From NCBI GenBank assembly GCA_014799925.1, contig JAAVHC010000009.1, positions 1-64,000 of the forward strand: 64,000 nucleotides of DNA, in the 5' to 3' direction. This DNA is from Oscillibacter sp. (GTDB lineage: Bacteria > Bacillota > Clostridia > Oscillospirales > Oscillospiraceae). Each line of letters opens with the position of its first letter. The first letter of the stretch is position 1. Under the pieces are notes generated by a model. The model saw nothing but the letters and a program-made list of their open reading frames with translations, searched no databases and was not told the origin of the DNA. Made by a program: the position numbers and the translations under genes. Below, piece after piece: positions 8,921-17,224 of this stretch.

Positions 8921-9712
8921 TCACCCCAGTGGTGTGAATCCTACACTCTCCAGGACCGCCGCGCCTTCGGCGGACCGGACGTAATCCAGAAACGCCCCGG
9001 CCTCATCGGCATGCTCGCTGCCGCCCAGCACGGCGGCGGGGTAGATCACCTGGCCGCACATCTCCTCTGTGGCGGTGTCCACCACCGTCAGGCCGGCGGA
9101 GAAGGCATCGGTGCCGTAGATGATGCCGCAGTCCACCATGCCCTCGGAGACGTGGGTGGTGACCTCCTTCACGTTGCTGCCGTAAGTAATGCACCCGGCG
9201 CCGGCCAGCGCGGCCTCGTCCAGCCCGAACCAGGCCAGGATCTTCTGGGTATACTGCCCCACCGGCACGTCGCTGTTGCCCATGGCCAGCACGACGGTCC
9301 CGGCCTCCAGGGCGGAGCGCAGATCCTCATAGCTGCGGATGCCCGCCGGGTTGCCCTCCGGCACCGCCAGCGCCACCTTGTTTTCCAGCAGGTCGAAGCG
9401 GGTCCCGTCCAGCAGATACCCTCCGTCCGCCAGAGCGTTCATCTGCTTCTGTCCCGCGGAGATGAACACGTCGCAGACCGCTCCTTCCTCGATCTGGGTT
9501 TGCAGGGTGCCGGAGGAGTCGAAGTTGAAGGTCAGGGTCACGTTCGGGTGGTCCTTGCGGTAGTTCTCGCCGATTTCCGTCAGGGTCTCCTGCATGGAGG
9601 CGGCGGCGAAAACGGTCAGCTCAACGTCCTTGTTCTTCCCGCCGCAGGCGGTCAGGGACAGAAGCAGCGCGAAGGTCAGTGCCAGAATCAACGCTTTCAT
9701 TGTGTTTTTCAT
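8921..9712 (-). CDS. modA: Molybdate-binding lipoprotein
   Basis: The protein is about 263 residues. A lipoprotein signal ends in SLTAC, the lipobox cysteine, followed by a periplasmic-binding-protein-like fold: TVFAAASMQETL at the start, then FNFDSSGTLQTQIEEGA and DVFISAG, all typical of ModA. ATG 9712 was chosen because AAGGAG lies 7 bases upstream. It captures molybdate or tungstate outside the membrane for ModB. The 91-bp gap before it holds a GC-rich hairpin. Confidence 0.9.
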   Translation of the reverse strand: MKNTMKALILALTFALLLSLTACGGKNKDVELTVFAAASMQETLTEIGENYRKDHPNVTLTFNFDSSGTLQTQIEEGAVCDVFISAGQKQMNALADGGYLLDGTRFDLLENKVALAVPEGNPAGIRSYEDLRSALEAGTVVLAMGNSDVPVGQYTQKILAWFGLDEAALAGAGCITYGSNVKEVTTHVSEGMVDCGIIYGTDAFSAGLTVVDTATEEMCGQVIYPAAVLGGSEHADEAGAFLDYVRSAEGAAVLESVGFTPLG

Positions 9713-9751
9713 TGTCATTCTCCTTCTACGCCAGGTATATGGTTTGTTACC

Positions 9752-9779
9752 GTGCGGCAGGCCGGGAATCCCGCCGCAC
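9752..9779 (-). promoter_or_regulatory. GC-rich hairpin before modA
   Basis: GTGCGGC (9752-9758) pairs with GCCGCAC (9773-9779), with further pairing inside. There is no T-tract. It lies between the moeA-like gene and modA and may stabilise or process the operon mRNA. No molybdenum-cofactor riboswitch was recognised. Confidence 0.35.
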
Positions 9780-9803
9780 CAAAGAGCGAATCCGGCCGTC
9801 CGC

Positions 9804-10823
9804 CTAGGACCCGAACCCGCAGTTGGGGTACGTGCAGACCTCGCAGCCCAGGCAGAGCCCGCCCTCGCCCATTCCGGCGATCTCCTCCCTCGTGACGGGC
9901 ACGCCCGCCACAATTCTGGGCAGAACCAGGTCAAAAATGGTTGATTTCGCGTACATGACGCACCCCGGCAGGCCCATCACCGGCGTGCCGTCCTCAAAGT
10001 ATCCCAGCAGGAACATGGCCCCCGGCAGCACCGGCGCGCCATAGGTCACGATCCCCGCCCCGCTGGCCTTGATGGCTCCCGGCGTGCGGTCGTCCGGGTC
10101 CACGCTCATGCCGCCGGTGCAGAGGATCAGGTCCACGCCCGCGTCCTTCGCGGCCAGGATCTCCCGGGTGATCCGCTCCATGTCGTCTCCCGGCTTGCAG
10201 GTCCGCACGGTCTCCACGCCGAAGGCGGCCAGCTTCTTTTCCACCACGGGCGTAAACGCGTCCTGGATCAGGCCCCCGGCTACCTCGCTGCCGGTGGCGA
10301 TGATGGCGGCCGTCTTCAGCTTCCAGGGCAGCAGCTCCAGAAGGGGCCGGCCCGCCCCAACTTCCTCCGCTTTCCGCAGCTTTTCCTCCTCCACGATCAG
10401 CGGGATCACCCGCGTCCCGCAGAGCTTGTCGCCCTTCCGTACCGCCGTGTTCCCATGCCGGGTGGCGATCATGATCTCATCCAGAAGGTTGATCTGGTCA
10501 AGCCTCCGGGAGTCCACCCGGAAAAGGCCGTCCGTACCGGCGGTCAGCTCCAGCTTGCCCTCCTTCACCTGGCCGCGGACCATGTGGTCGTTCTGGCAGA
10601 GGGCGCAGAGCCGCTCCGCCGCGTCGTTCTCGTGTACCATGCCGGGAACCATCTCCCAGACATACAGGTTTTCCTTCCCCATGGACAGCAGCACCGGGAT
10701 ATCCTCCTCCCGGACCACGTGGCCCTTGCGGAACCGCGCGTCCTTGTACTGCCCGGGGATGATTTGGGTCATATCGTGACAGAGGACGTGACCCACCGCG
10801 TCCCGGGTGCGAATCAGCTTCAT
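9804..10823 (-). CDS. moeA: MoeA-like molybdopterin-binding protein
   Basis: The 339-residue protein has a central MoCF_biosynth domain (TAAIIATGSEVAGG, DLILCTGGMSVDPDDRTP, GLPGCVMY). This is the shorter clostridial MoeA-like form, and it ends in a cysteine cluster (CLGCEVCTYPNC) that may bind metal. It likely acts in molybdate insertion into adenylated molybdopterin, inferred from the family and the operon. The start is ATG 10823 with AGGAG 8 bases upstream. The ATG overlaps the MOSC stop by 4 bp. Confidence 0.82.
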   Translation of the reverse strand: MKLIRTRDAVGHVLCHDMTQIIPGQYKDARFRKGHVVREEDIPVLLSMGKENLYVWEMVPGMVHENDAAERLCALCQNDHMVRGQVKEGKLELTAGTDGLFRVDSRRLDQINLLDEIMIATRHGNTAVRKGDKLCGTRVIPLIVEEEKLRKAEEVGAGRPLLELLPWKLKTAAIIATGSEVAGGLIQDAFTPVVEKKLAAFGVETVRTCKPGDDMERITREILAAKDAGVDLILCTGGMSVDPDDRTPGAIKASGAGIVTYGAPVLPGAMFLLGYFEDGTPVMGLPGCVMYAKSTIFDLVLPRIVAGVPVTREEIAGMGEGGLCLGCEVCTYPNCGFGS

Positions 10824-11266
10824 CTTGACGACTCCTGTTTCAATATTTCTATGGCGTCCCCCGCCCGGACCGTGCCCTCCTGCACGACGATCACGAAGAT
10901 CCCCTCCGTCGGCATGACGCATTCTCCGGCCGCCCGCCTGATGGCGCAGTCGTTATGGCATTCCTTGCCGATCTGGGTGACCTCCACGATCGTCTCCCCC
11001 ACCCGCAGGCGGGTCCCGACGGGCAGCTCTTTCAGCAGGATGCCCTCGGTGTTGATGTTCTCCGCGAAGGCTCCCGGCTTCAGCTGAGGAAGCTTCTCCC
11101 GCATCCTGCTGACGCTCTCCTCAGCCAGCATGCTGATCTGGCGATGCCAGTCCCCGGCATGGGCGTCGCCCACGATGCCGTGGCGGAGGCGCAGCCGGAT
11201 CTCCGGGACCTCATGCTTCATGGTCCCCTTTTTCTCACTGATGTTGACGGACGTGACCCGTGCCAC
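10820..11266 (-). CDS. MOSC-domain protein
   Basis: The 148-residue protein has a MOSC (MoCo sulfurase C-terminal) fold, with GDAHAGDWHRQISML, FAENINTEG and QIGKECHNDCAI, the last holding the conserved cysteine. MOSC proteins are thought to handle sulfur for, or load, molybdenum cofactor. The GTG at 11266 directly follows the moaC stop and has AGGAG 7 bases upstream. Confidence 0.82.
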   Translation of the reverse strand: MARVTSVNISEKKGTMKHEVPEIRLRLRHGIVGDAHAGDWHRQISMLAEESVSRMREKLPQLKPGAFAENINTEGILLKELPVGTRLRVGETIVEVTQIGKECHNDCAIRRAAGECVMPTEGIFVIVVQEGTVRAGDAIEILKQESSR

Positions 11267-11267
11267 A

Positions 11268-11738
11268 TTACCACTCCTTTTCATAGTCTCCGCTCTTGCC
11301 GCCGGTCTTGCGGCAGAGACGGACGTTGTCGATCTCCATGTCCTTCTGGACAGCCTTGCACATATCGTAGATGGTCAGGGCGGCGGCGGACACCGCCGTC
11401 AGCGCCTCCATCTCCACGCCGGTCTCCCCTCTGCACTTCACCTCCGCCCGGATGCGGACGGCGTCCTCTTCATAGGCAAACCGGATGTCGATCCCCGTCA
11501 GACGGAGGGGATGGCACATGGGGATCAGCTCACTGGTCCGCTTGGCGGCCATGATGCCCGCCACCTGGGCCACCGCCAACACGTCCCCCTTCGGCGTTCC
11601 GCCGGTCCGGACCAGCTCCAGGGTCCGCGCCGACATGCGGACCCGGCCCTCGGCGGCGGCGGTGCGGAAGGTCTCCCCCTTCTCCGTCACGTCCACCATC
11701 CGGGCGCGGCCCTGGTCATTCAAATGGGTCAGCTCCAT
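11268..11738 (-). CDS. moaC: Cyclic pyranopterin monophosphate synthase
   Basis: The 156-residue MoaC has the conserved MVDVTEK start, [24 protein letters not shown] and the catalytic DMCKAV(Q)KD segment. It converts the MoaA product to cyclic pyranopterin monophosphate. GGAGG lies before the ATG, 4 bp after the moaA stop. Confidence 0.93.
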   Translation of the reverse strand: MELTHLNDQGRARMVDVTEKGETFRTAAAEGRVRMSARTLELVRTGGTPKGDVLAVAQVAGIMAAKRTSELIPMCHPLRLTGIDIRFAYEEDAVRIRAEVKCRGETGVEMEALTAVSAAALTIYDMCKAVQKDMEIDNVRLCRKTGGKSGDYEKEW

Positions 11739-11742
11739 GGCT

Positions 11743-12681
11743 CTATCCTCCGATCTGGTTCATATTTCTCGCGGCATCGCTGCGGCCGGTCTCGACCATG
11801 TAGTGCCGGGGCGGCTTGGCGGCGACGCCTTCCAGTATGGCCTGCCGCAGCGCCTCGCCGGCAAGGCCCCGGAGGGGAATCTCCCGGTCCGAGTGGAGGC
11901 AGGGCTTCAGCCTCCCGTCCGCCGTCACCCGGATGCGGTCGCAGGCGGCGCAGAACCGGTGGCTCATAGGCTCGATCAGCCCCACCCGCCCCGCGCCTCC
12001 CGGGACCCGATACCGCCGGGTCACACCGGAAACATCCGCCGGCTCCAGCTCCGGCACGGCCTCCAGCACGGCGGAGGCGGGCAGGAAGTCCTCCCGGATT
12101 CCCTCTCCGATGGGCATCAGCTCGATAAACCGGACCTCCAGGGGATACCGGCGCGTCAGGTCCACAAAGTCCGCTATCTCGTCCTCGTTGAACCCCTTCA
12201 TCAGCACCACGTTTACCTTCGTCCCGGCAAAGCCGGCCCCGCGGGCGGCCTCCAGACCGGCCAGCACATCCTCCAGCCGCCCCACGCGGGTCATATGGGC
12301 GAAGCGGTCCGGGCGCAGGGTGTCCAGACTGACGTTCAGCCGGGTAACCCCCGCCTCCCGCAGGGGGACGGCCAGCCGCGCAAGCGCTGTGCCGTTGGTG
12401 GTGAGGCACAGCTCCTCCACCCCCTCCAGAGCGGCGACGCCCCGGCAGATTTCCAAAATCCCCCGGCGGACCAGAGGTTCCCCGCCGGTGAGCCGGACCT
12501 TCCGCACCCCCAGGGAAACCGCCTGACGGGCAATCTCCACCAGCTCCTCCACGGAGCAGATCTCCCCGTGGGGCCGCTTGTCCACGCCCTCCGCCGGCAT
12601 GCAGTAACGGCAGCGGAGGTCGCACAGGTCCGTGACCGACAAACGGAGATACGTGATCTCCCGTGCGCAGGCGTCCTTCAT
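11743..12681 (-). CDS. moaA: GTP 3',8-cyclase (radical SAM)
   Basis: The 312-residue MoaA carries the radical-SAM cluster CX3CX2C at Cys20, Cys24 and Cys27 (CDLRCRYC) and RLTGGEPL. The C-terminal cluster is in [14 protein letters not shown] and KPCL. It starts molybdenum-cofactor synthesis from GTP. It is the first gene of an eight-gene leftward operon (moaA to mog) with little space between genes. AAAGGAGG precedes the ATG. The leader carries a parS-like palindrome. No moaD, moaE or molybdoenzyme gene lies in the window. Confidence 0.95.
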   Translation of the reverse strand: MKDACAREITYLRLSVTDLCDLRCRYCMPAEGVDKRPHGEICSVEELVEIARQAVSLGVRKVRLTGGEPLVRRGILEICRGVAALEGVEELCLTTNGTALARLAVPLREAGVTRLNVSLDTLRPDRFAHMTRVGRLEDVLAGLEAARGAGFAGTKVNVVLMKGFNEDEIADFVDLTRRYPLEVRFIELMPIGEGIREDFLPASAVLEAVPELEPADVSGVTRRYRVPGGAGRVGLIEPMSHRFCAACDRIRVTADGRLKPCLHSDREIPLRGLAGEALRQAILEGVAAKPPRHYMVETGRSDAARNMNQIGG

Positions 12682-12704
12682 GGCTTCCTCCTTTTTCGTA
12701 CATA

Positions 12705-12720
12705 TGTTTCACGTGAAACA
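12705..12720. promoter_or_regulatory. parS: parS-like palindrome (ParB/Spo0J site)
   Basis: TGTTTCACGTGAAACA is a perfect 16-bp palindrome matching the Bacillus parS consensus TGTTNCACGTGAAACA. It extends to 18 bp with the flanking A and T. It lies in the moaA leader, 24 bp before the ATG. ParB-bound parS sites cluster near the replication origin in Firmicutes. Confidence 0.8.
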
Positions 12721-12753
12721 TTTTCCCAATAACCGGATGTTGCGTATGCGTAT

Positions 12754-12783
12754 AGTATAGCAGATCATGGCGAAAAAAAGCAA
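12754..12783 (-). promoter_or_regulatory. Promoter of the molybdenum operon
   Basis: On the minus strand TTGCTT and TATACT are separated by 18 bases, about 73 bases before the moaA start. The parS-like site would lie in the transcribed leader. Confidence 0.55.
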
Positions 12784-12876
12784 CCCAATTGTTCGGTATT
12801 GCAGAAAGTTAATTTGTTTATAGCGAATTATGCAGGTTTGGGTGGTGACAGCGGTTTTTCCTGCCGGAGGCGGGCA

Positions 12877-13313
12877 GTTACTTTTTGCTTGTGCAAAAAG
12901 TAACCAAAAACACACCAGAACCATACGGTTCTGGACTCCCTCAGGGCGTCGCCGGAGGCGACACCTCATGTTTTGATTTGTTTTGCGCGGGTCCTGTAGT
13001 CTGTCCGGGCTGAACCGGGCCGGGTCCCGTTTGTGCGGCGAAGCGGCTGTCTGACAATGTTGTCGGTAATCCCTACCGTATTGCTTTGGGAACTCCCAGT
13101 GGTGGTGCGCACTCCGGCCAGATGCGGCTTAGCTTCCTCTGGCTATCGTTAGAATCCGTGGGTAGACGCAGAAGTCCGGCGCACCAACGAAGGTATTGAA
13201 GTAGAACGAAACCAGGTATCATCGGAGCGCAAATAAACAAACCATTCGGGGATTCTCAAGGGGCCGTGGCCCCTTGAGCACGCTTTTGTTACTTTTCGCG
13301 TGCGCGAAAAGTA
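12877..13313 (+). repeat. Composite hairpin-bounded element, copy 1
   Basis: The modules in order are a GTTACTTTTTGC hairpin, CAAAAAC, a CCAGAACC/GGTTCTGG hairpin, a GTCGCC/GGCGAC hairpin, and a core containing CGGTAATCCCTACCG and TATCGTTAGAA-CCGTGGGTAGACG. It ends with AATAAACAAACCATTC, a CAAGGGGCC/GGCCCCTTG hairpin and a TACTTTTCGCG hairpin. The same modules recur at 16901-17169, 25697-26167 and, inverted, 40523-40937. Short ORFs in it give similar peptides from copy to copy but are broken differently, so it is not treated as coding. Confidence 0.75.
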
Positions 13314-13471
13314 TAGTCGACGCGGTTGAGAAAGAGTAAAAAGGAGGCGAGGGAAAATGAGACGCAGCGAGGCGGAGGACGCAGGCGGGCTGACGCCCGT
13401 CAAGGACGACAACGACGCTGTGCCTCATTTTACCCGTCGAACTTTACTCTTTTTCAACTGCTTCGACTATA
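13312..13471. repeat. TATAGTC-bounded palindromic element, copy 1
   Basis: The arms 13312-13340 and 13443-13471 are inverted repeats of 29 bp with 26 matches (TATAGTCGA...GAGTAAA). The stem continues inward through GGGAAAATGAG, and the centre holds a CGGGCTGACGCCCG hairpin. It abuts the end hairpin of the preceding composite element. Related copies lie at 23014-23145 and 59474-59698, and part of one at 1-80. Confidence 0.7.
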
Positions 13472-13492
13472 AGCCCCCGCCCCGGCAGGGAC

Positions 13493-13523
13493 AAAAAGCG
13501 GGAGGCCCCGGACGGGGCCCCCC
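13493..13523 (-). terminator. Terminator of the Wood-Ljungdahl operon
   Basis: On the minus strand GGGGGCCCCG pairs with GGGGCCTCCC and is followed by CGCTTTTTG. Confidence 0.65.
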
Positions 13524-13545
13524 AGTTGCGCTATGATCCGTTCGC

Positions 13546-15834
13546 TCAGATCTCCAGGTAGGAGTCGGCGTACAGATTGTGATTCTTGATGATGTCGCAG
13601 CTCTTAATGGTCTCCATCAGACGCAGGTCGCAGGGGTTCACGATGGCGGAGGTCAGGCCCATGGTCATTGCCATGCCGACCATGGCAGCGTCCATGATGG
13701 GACGGATGTGCTTGGGCATACCGTTGGAGTTGTTGCTGAGGCCGCCGGTGGACTTCAGGCCCTCGTCAGAGAAGGCGCGGATAGCGTTCAGCACGTCCAT
13801 CTGCTTATCCTGCATACCCTTGATGACCAGGAACAGGGGGTCGAACCACAGGTCGTCAGACTCCATGCCCAGGTGCAGGCCGCGCTCCAGCATGTTGTGG
13901 CAGTGCATCATGCGCTCCTCGTTGTCCTTGGCGATACCGTCGGCGGAGCACAGGGCAATCACGATGGCGTCGTTGGCGGCGGCCAGGTCGATGTTGCTGA
14001 TACGGCTTCCGGCGTCGGCGGAGTTGACGATGGGCTTGCCGTTGGTGCGGTTATACACCTTGATACCGGCCTCAATGGCCTTCTGGTTGGCGGTATCCAG
14101 AGCCAGAGGCACGTTGTTGAAGTTCTGCTGGAGCAGCTGGACCGCCCACTGCATCAGCTCGGGACCGTTGCTCTCGGCAGGCCCGATGTTGACGTCCAGA
14201 TAGGTGGCGCCGGCGGCAATCTGCTCGGCGGCGCGCTTGAGGATGGGCGCCTCGTCATAGGTATCCATGGCCTTGCGGATGGCGGGGGAGATGCAGTGGA
14301 TCCGCTCGCCGATGGTGACGAAGGTCTGGGCGTTGGGATCGTGGCCCTTGTAGGTCACGGGCTTGTCGTCGATCATGTAGGGGCCGGTCACCACGATGGG
14401 AGGCGCGGGGATGACCTTCTTGGGAGCGGGAGCGGGCTCGGCAGCGGCCTCGCCGGCGGCGGGAGCCGCGGCGGCGCTCTTGTCCACATAGCTCTTCTTC
14501 CACTCCTCGTCGCGGAGGTACTTCACCAGCTGGACAGCCTCGGTGGTGCCCACGATGACGCTCCACTCAGGCAGCTTGTCCTGAATCTCGCCCTTCATGA
14601 CGGCAACCTTGCCGGGGATGATGAGGGCGCGGGACTTGATCTTGTTGTTGATATCGAACTCGTCGAAGAACTTCTTGATGGAGGAGCTGGAGAACTTGCC
14701 GGCGGCCCAGGCGGTCAGCACGGACATGCCGGACGCGTCGGTGATCAGCAGGTTCACGGGCATCTTGCTGCGCTCCAGCTCGCCGGAGACCAGGAAGTAG
14801 GTCAGGGCGAAGTCCACGGTCAGGCAGCAGGGGCTGTTCTCGTCGGCGCCGTTGATGGGATAGATGCCGGGCTGGACCTTCATGGGCTTCTGAGGATCGG
14901 TGAAGATGTTCTGACGCAGGCCGTACAGAGGCAGGGCCTTGGCGTAGGTCATCCCGGAGCAGACCACGATGGAGCCGTACTTGCAGGTGAACAGGCTCAG
15001 CAGAGCGGCCTCCAGGTGGGCGTCGCCGTCCGCCAGAGCGGCCACGTTGACGATGGAGGGATAACCGAAGGTCCGGTCGCCGTCCTTCAGAGCGGCGCGG
15101 CGGATCTGGATGGCCTCGGCGTAGGCCTCCTTGACGGAGGCGGCGCTGACTTCCAGAATCAGGTTCTTGTTGCCGGCGGCTTCCAGCTTCTCCACCACCT
15201 CGTGGAGCTGCTCCAGACTGTCGGCGCGGACGCCCAGCAGAGCCTTGGCCCCGGTGGCCACGGCGCTCATGTCGGCGTAGTTGCCGGCGGTAGCGCCATT
15301 GACAATGATATCGCAGCCCGCGGCGGCCTCGACGCCGGCCTTCATGGCCTCCACGTCGGTGCAGCTGAGGACCATGGGACGGCCCAGGGCCTTCACCTTG
15401 CCAACCAGGGCGGCAAAGTCGGCGGAAGCCTTGTCAGCGCTGTGGCGGACATAAACCATCTCCACGTACATGCGCTCGCTGATGCGCTCGTAATCCACGG
15501 CGGGGATGTTCCTGATGACCTCGTCCTGTTTGGCCTCGTCCATGCAGTCGCAGACCTGGACGGCGTACAGGGTCTTGCTGACCAGGGTCTTCTCGTGACG
15601 GCTCAGGACGGTCTCGCCGCCCAGAGACAGATCGCCCACCTTGTAGCTCTTCATCGGGGGCGCGGTGGCCTCGCTCAGAGTGGACAGCGCCTCAGCGGAC
15701 ATATGGGGGCACTTCTCAATGGGGAGAGCGCCGGAGGCAACCTTCATGGCGAACGCCATACAGGTGGGGTTGCCGCAATCCTTGCAGTTGGTTTTCGGGG
15801 TCAGCTTAAAAATGTCAAGACCTTTCAGTGCCAT
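13546..15834 (-). CDS. acsC-acsE: Fused AcsC-AcsE: corrinoid protein large subunit plus its methyltransferase
   Basis: The 762-residue protein joins two Wood-Ljungdahl enzymes. Residues 1-450 match AcsC/CdhE, the large subunit of the corrinoid iron-sulfur protein, with the [4Fe-4S] cysteines Cys17, Cys20, Cys25 and Cys42 (NCKDCGNPTCMAF), then the TIM barrel and corrinoid-facing part. An Ala/Pro/Glu linker spans about 452-485. Residues 490-762 match AcsE, the methyl-tetrahydrofolate methyltransferase (TIGERIH, YLDVNIGPAE, LALDTANQKAIEAG, GGLSNNS, GLTSAIVNPCD). The methyl donor enzyme is thus tethered to its acceptor. These are normally separate polypeptides. It follows acsD by 14 bp; a terminator follows. 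Confidence 0.88.
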   Translation of the reverse strand: MALKGLDIFKLTPKTNCKDCGNPTCMAFAMKVASGALPIEKCPHMSAEALSTLSEATAPPMKSYKVGDLSLGGETVLSRHEKTLVSKTLYAVQVCDCMDEAKQDEVIRNIPAVDYERISERMYVEMVYVRHSADKASADFAALVGKVKALGRPMVLSCTDVEAMKAGVEAAAGCDIIVNGATAGNYADMSAVATGAKALLGVRADSLEQLHEVVEKLEAAGNKNLILEVSAASVKEAYAEAIQIRRAALKDGDRTFGYPSIVNVAALADGDAHLEAALLSLFTCKYGSIVVCSGMTYAKALPLYGLRQNIFTDPQKPMKVQPGIYPINGADENSPCCLTVDFALTYFLVSGELERSKMPVNLLITDASGMSVLTAWAAGKFSSSSIKKFFDEFDINNKIKSRALIIPGKVAVMKGEIQDKLPEWSVIVGTTEAVQLVKYLRDEEWKKSYVDKSAAAAPAAGEAAAEPAPAPKKVIPAPPIVVTGPYMIDDKPVTYKGHDPNAQTFVTIGERIHCISPAIRKAMDTYDEAPILKRAAEQIAAGATYLDVNIGPAESNGPELMQWAVQLLQQNFNNVPLALDTANQKAIEAGIKVYNRTNGKPIVNSADAGSRISNIDLAAANDAIVIALCSADGIAKDNEERMMHCHNMLERGLHLGMESDDLWFDPLFLVIKGMQDKQMDVLNAIRAFSDEGLKSTGGLSNNSNGMPKHIRPIMDAAMVGMAMTMGLTSAIVNPCDLRLMETIKSCDIIKNHNLYADSYLEI

Positions 15835-15848
15835 GATTCGGGCCCTCC

Positions 15849-16787
15849 TTACATCAAAGCGGCAACCAGCCGCGCAGTGGTCTGGATGGAGACGGGGTGC
15901 TTGAGGATGACGGCGTCGCTGCCGTAAGCCAGGCAGGCGGCGGCGGTCTCAACCTCCATGTCGATGCCGCGCTCCTCCGCGTCGCCCCAGCCGGGGTTCT
16001 CGCTCTCAGGGGCGGTAGACTCCTTCACGCCCCAGGTCTCGGTGCCCACAGGGGTGATGATGGGCATCTGGAGGGTGGCGTCGTTCTGGCTCAGGGCGGC
16101 GGCCTTTACGCGCTCCAGGGTGGAGACCACATACTCAAAGCCGTAGCCCGCGGCGGCGGAGCCGATATTCATGGCAACGTTCCTGCCGTCCACGCCCATC
16201 TGGGTGATCAGGACGTTGAGCTGCTTGGCCAGGTTGATGTCCACGGCGGACTCGGCGCCCACCTTCTGGCCGTAGGCCATGCCGGCGCCGGCGGCCACGC
16301 CCTTGTAGTTCTCCTCCTTGGCGGAGAGGACCAGGATGTTCCTGCCCTGGAGGGCCTCGGAAACCTTGCTGAAGAGGTCGGCGTCCTTCTCGGTGTTCTT
16401 GCAGCCGGCAACCACGATGGGCTTGTCAACGACCTCGGCCACGGCCCTGGCGTCAGCTACGCAGTCCTCCACGGACTTGTTGGCCCCGTTGGGGTCGGCC
16501 AGATCAAAGCGGATGCAGACGAAGTCCACGTCGGCCAGTTCCGCGGCCTTCTTCGCGCGGTCGGCCAGGGTCCCGCAGCCGGCGTAGAACTCCTTCAGAC
16601 CCTCGGAGGGCTGCTCGGGGTCGTCGGACACGTCGATGCCGATCCTGGGACGGTTGGCGATGGGGGCGTCAAAGGAATAGAGATTGAAGACATTCTGGCC
16701 GCCCAGAGTGGCAGCCTTGTCTCCGGTGCCCAGCGTCAGTTCATTGATCTTGGCGCTGAACACCTGGGGCTTTTTCGCAAAAGGCAT
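15849..16787 (-). CDS. acsD: Corrinoid iron-sulfur protein small subunit
   Basis: The 312-residue protein matches AcsD/CdhD, the TIM-barrel small subunit of the corrinoid iron-sulfur protein. Typical segments are FNLYSFDAPIANRPRIGIDV, DFVCIRFDLADPNG, KPIVVAGCKNTEKDADL and MNIGSAAAGYGFEYV. With the AcsC half of the next gene it carries the methyl group to acetyl-CoA synthase. GGGAG precedes the ATG. Upstream, a 400-bp gap holding a repeat separates it from cooC, although the gene order suggests one operon. Confidence 0.9.
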   Translation of the reverse strand: MPFAKKPQVFSAKINELTLGTGDKAATLGGQNVFNLYSFDAPIANRPRIGIDVSDDPEQPSEGLKEFYAGCGTLADRAKKAAELADVDFVCIRFDLADPNGANKSVEDCVADARAVAEVVDKPIVVAGCKNTEKDADLFSKVSEALQGRNILVLSAKEENYKGVAAGAGMAYGQKVGAESAVDINLAKQLNVLITQMGVDGRNVAMNIGSAAAGYGFEYVVSTLERVKAAALSQNDATLQMPIITPVGTETWGVKESTAPESENPGWGDAEERGIDMEVETAAACLAYGSDAVILKHPVSIQTTARLVAALM

Positions 16788-16900
16788 GGTGGTTTGTCTC
16801 CCTTCATCAATATATAATTGGCTCTATGTTCTGCGCCGTTCCGGCGCAGGAGTGGGTGGGGCTGTTCGATGACTCCGGGCCTGCGCGGCCCGGACCCGCG

Positions 16901-17169
16901 GTTACTTTTTGTATGGTTGTCGGTAATCCCTACCGTATTGCTTTGGGTTCTCCCGGCGGCGGTGAGCACCGATTGGAGAAGCGGCTCAGCTTCCTCTGGC
17001 TATCGTTAGAAGTCGTGGGTAGACGATGGGCACCGGCGCATTTGGGTAAGCACTTTGGTAGAGTCAAACCAGTCAGGTCGCAGCGCAAGTAAACAAAACA
17101 TTCAGGGATTCGCAAGGGGCTATGGCCCCTTGCGGGTGCTTTTGCTTCTTTTCCCACAAGGGAAAAGAA
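16901..17169 (+). repeat. Composite hairpin-bounded element, copy 2 (deleted form)
   Basis: After GGACCCGCGGTTACTTTTTG the element jumps directly to the core CGGTAATCCCTACCG, so the first hairpin modules of the other copies are missing. The rest is colinear: CTATCGTTAGAAG, GTGGGTAGACG, GTAAACAAA, CAAGGGGC/GCCCCTTG and an end hairpin TTCTTTTCCC/GGGAAAAGAA. It lies between cooC and acsD, inside the Wood-Ljungdahl operon. Confidence 0.7.
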
Positions 17170-17224
17170 AGCCCCGCCCCGGCGAGGGGCGAATCTTAGC
17201 AGAGATCAGCAGCAGAAAAAGATT

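Noticed and set aside
9713-9803. Molybdenum-cofactor riboswitch before modA
   Set aside because: Only one GC-rich hairpin is present; the conserved Moco-motif blocks were not found, nor were they seen before moaA.
13579-15927. 782-codon open frame on the plus strand over the acsC-acsE gene, and similar long frames at 20349-22745 (minus), 34111-36546 (plus) and 59784-62270 (plus)
   Set aside because: They are opposite-strand shadows of clear protein families in GC-rich DNA, with low-complexity Gly/Val/His/Asp-rich translations and no domain, ribosome site or context.
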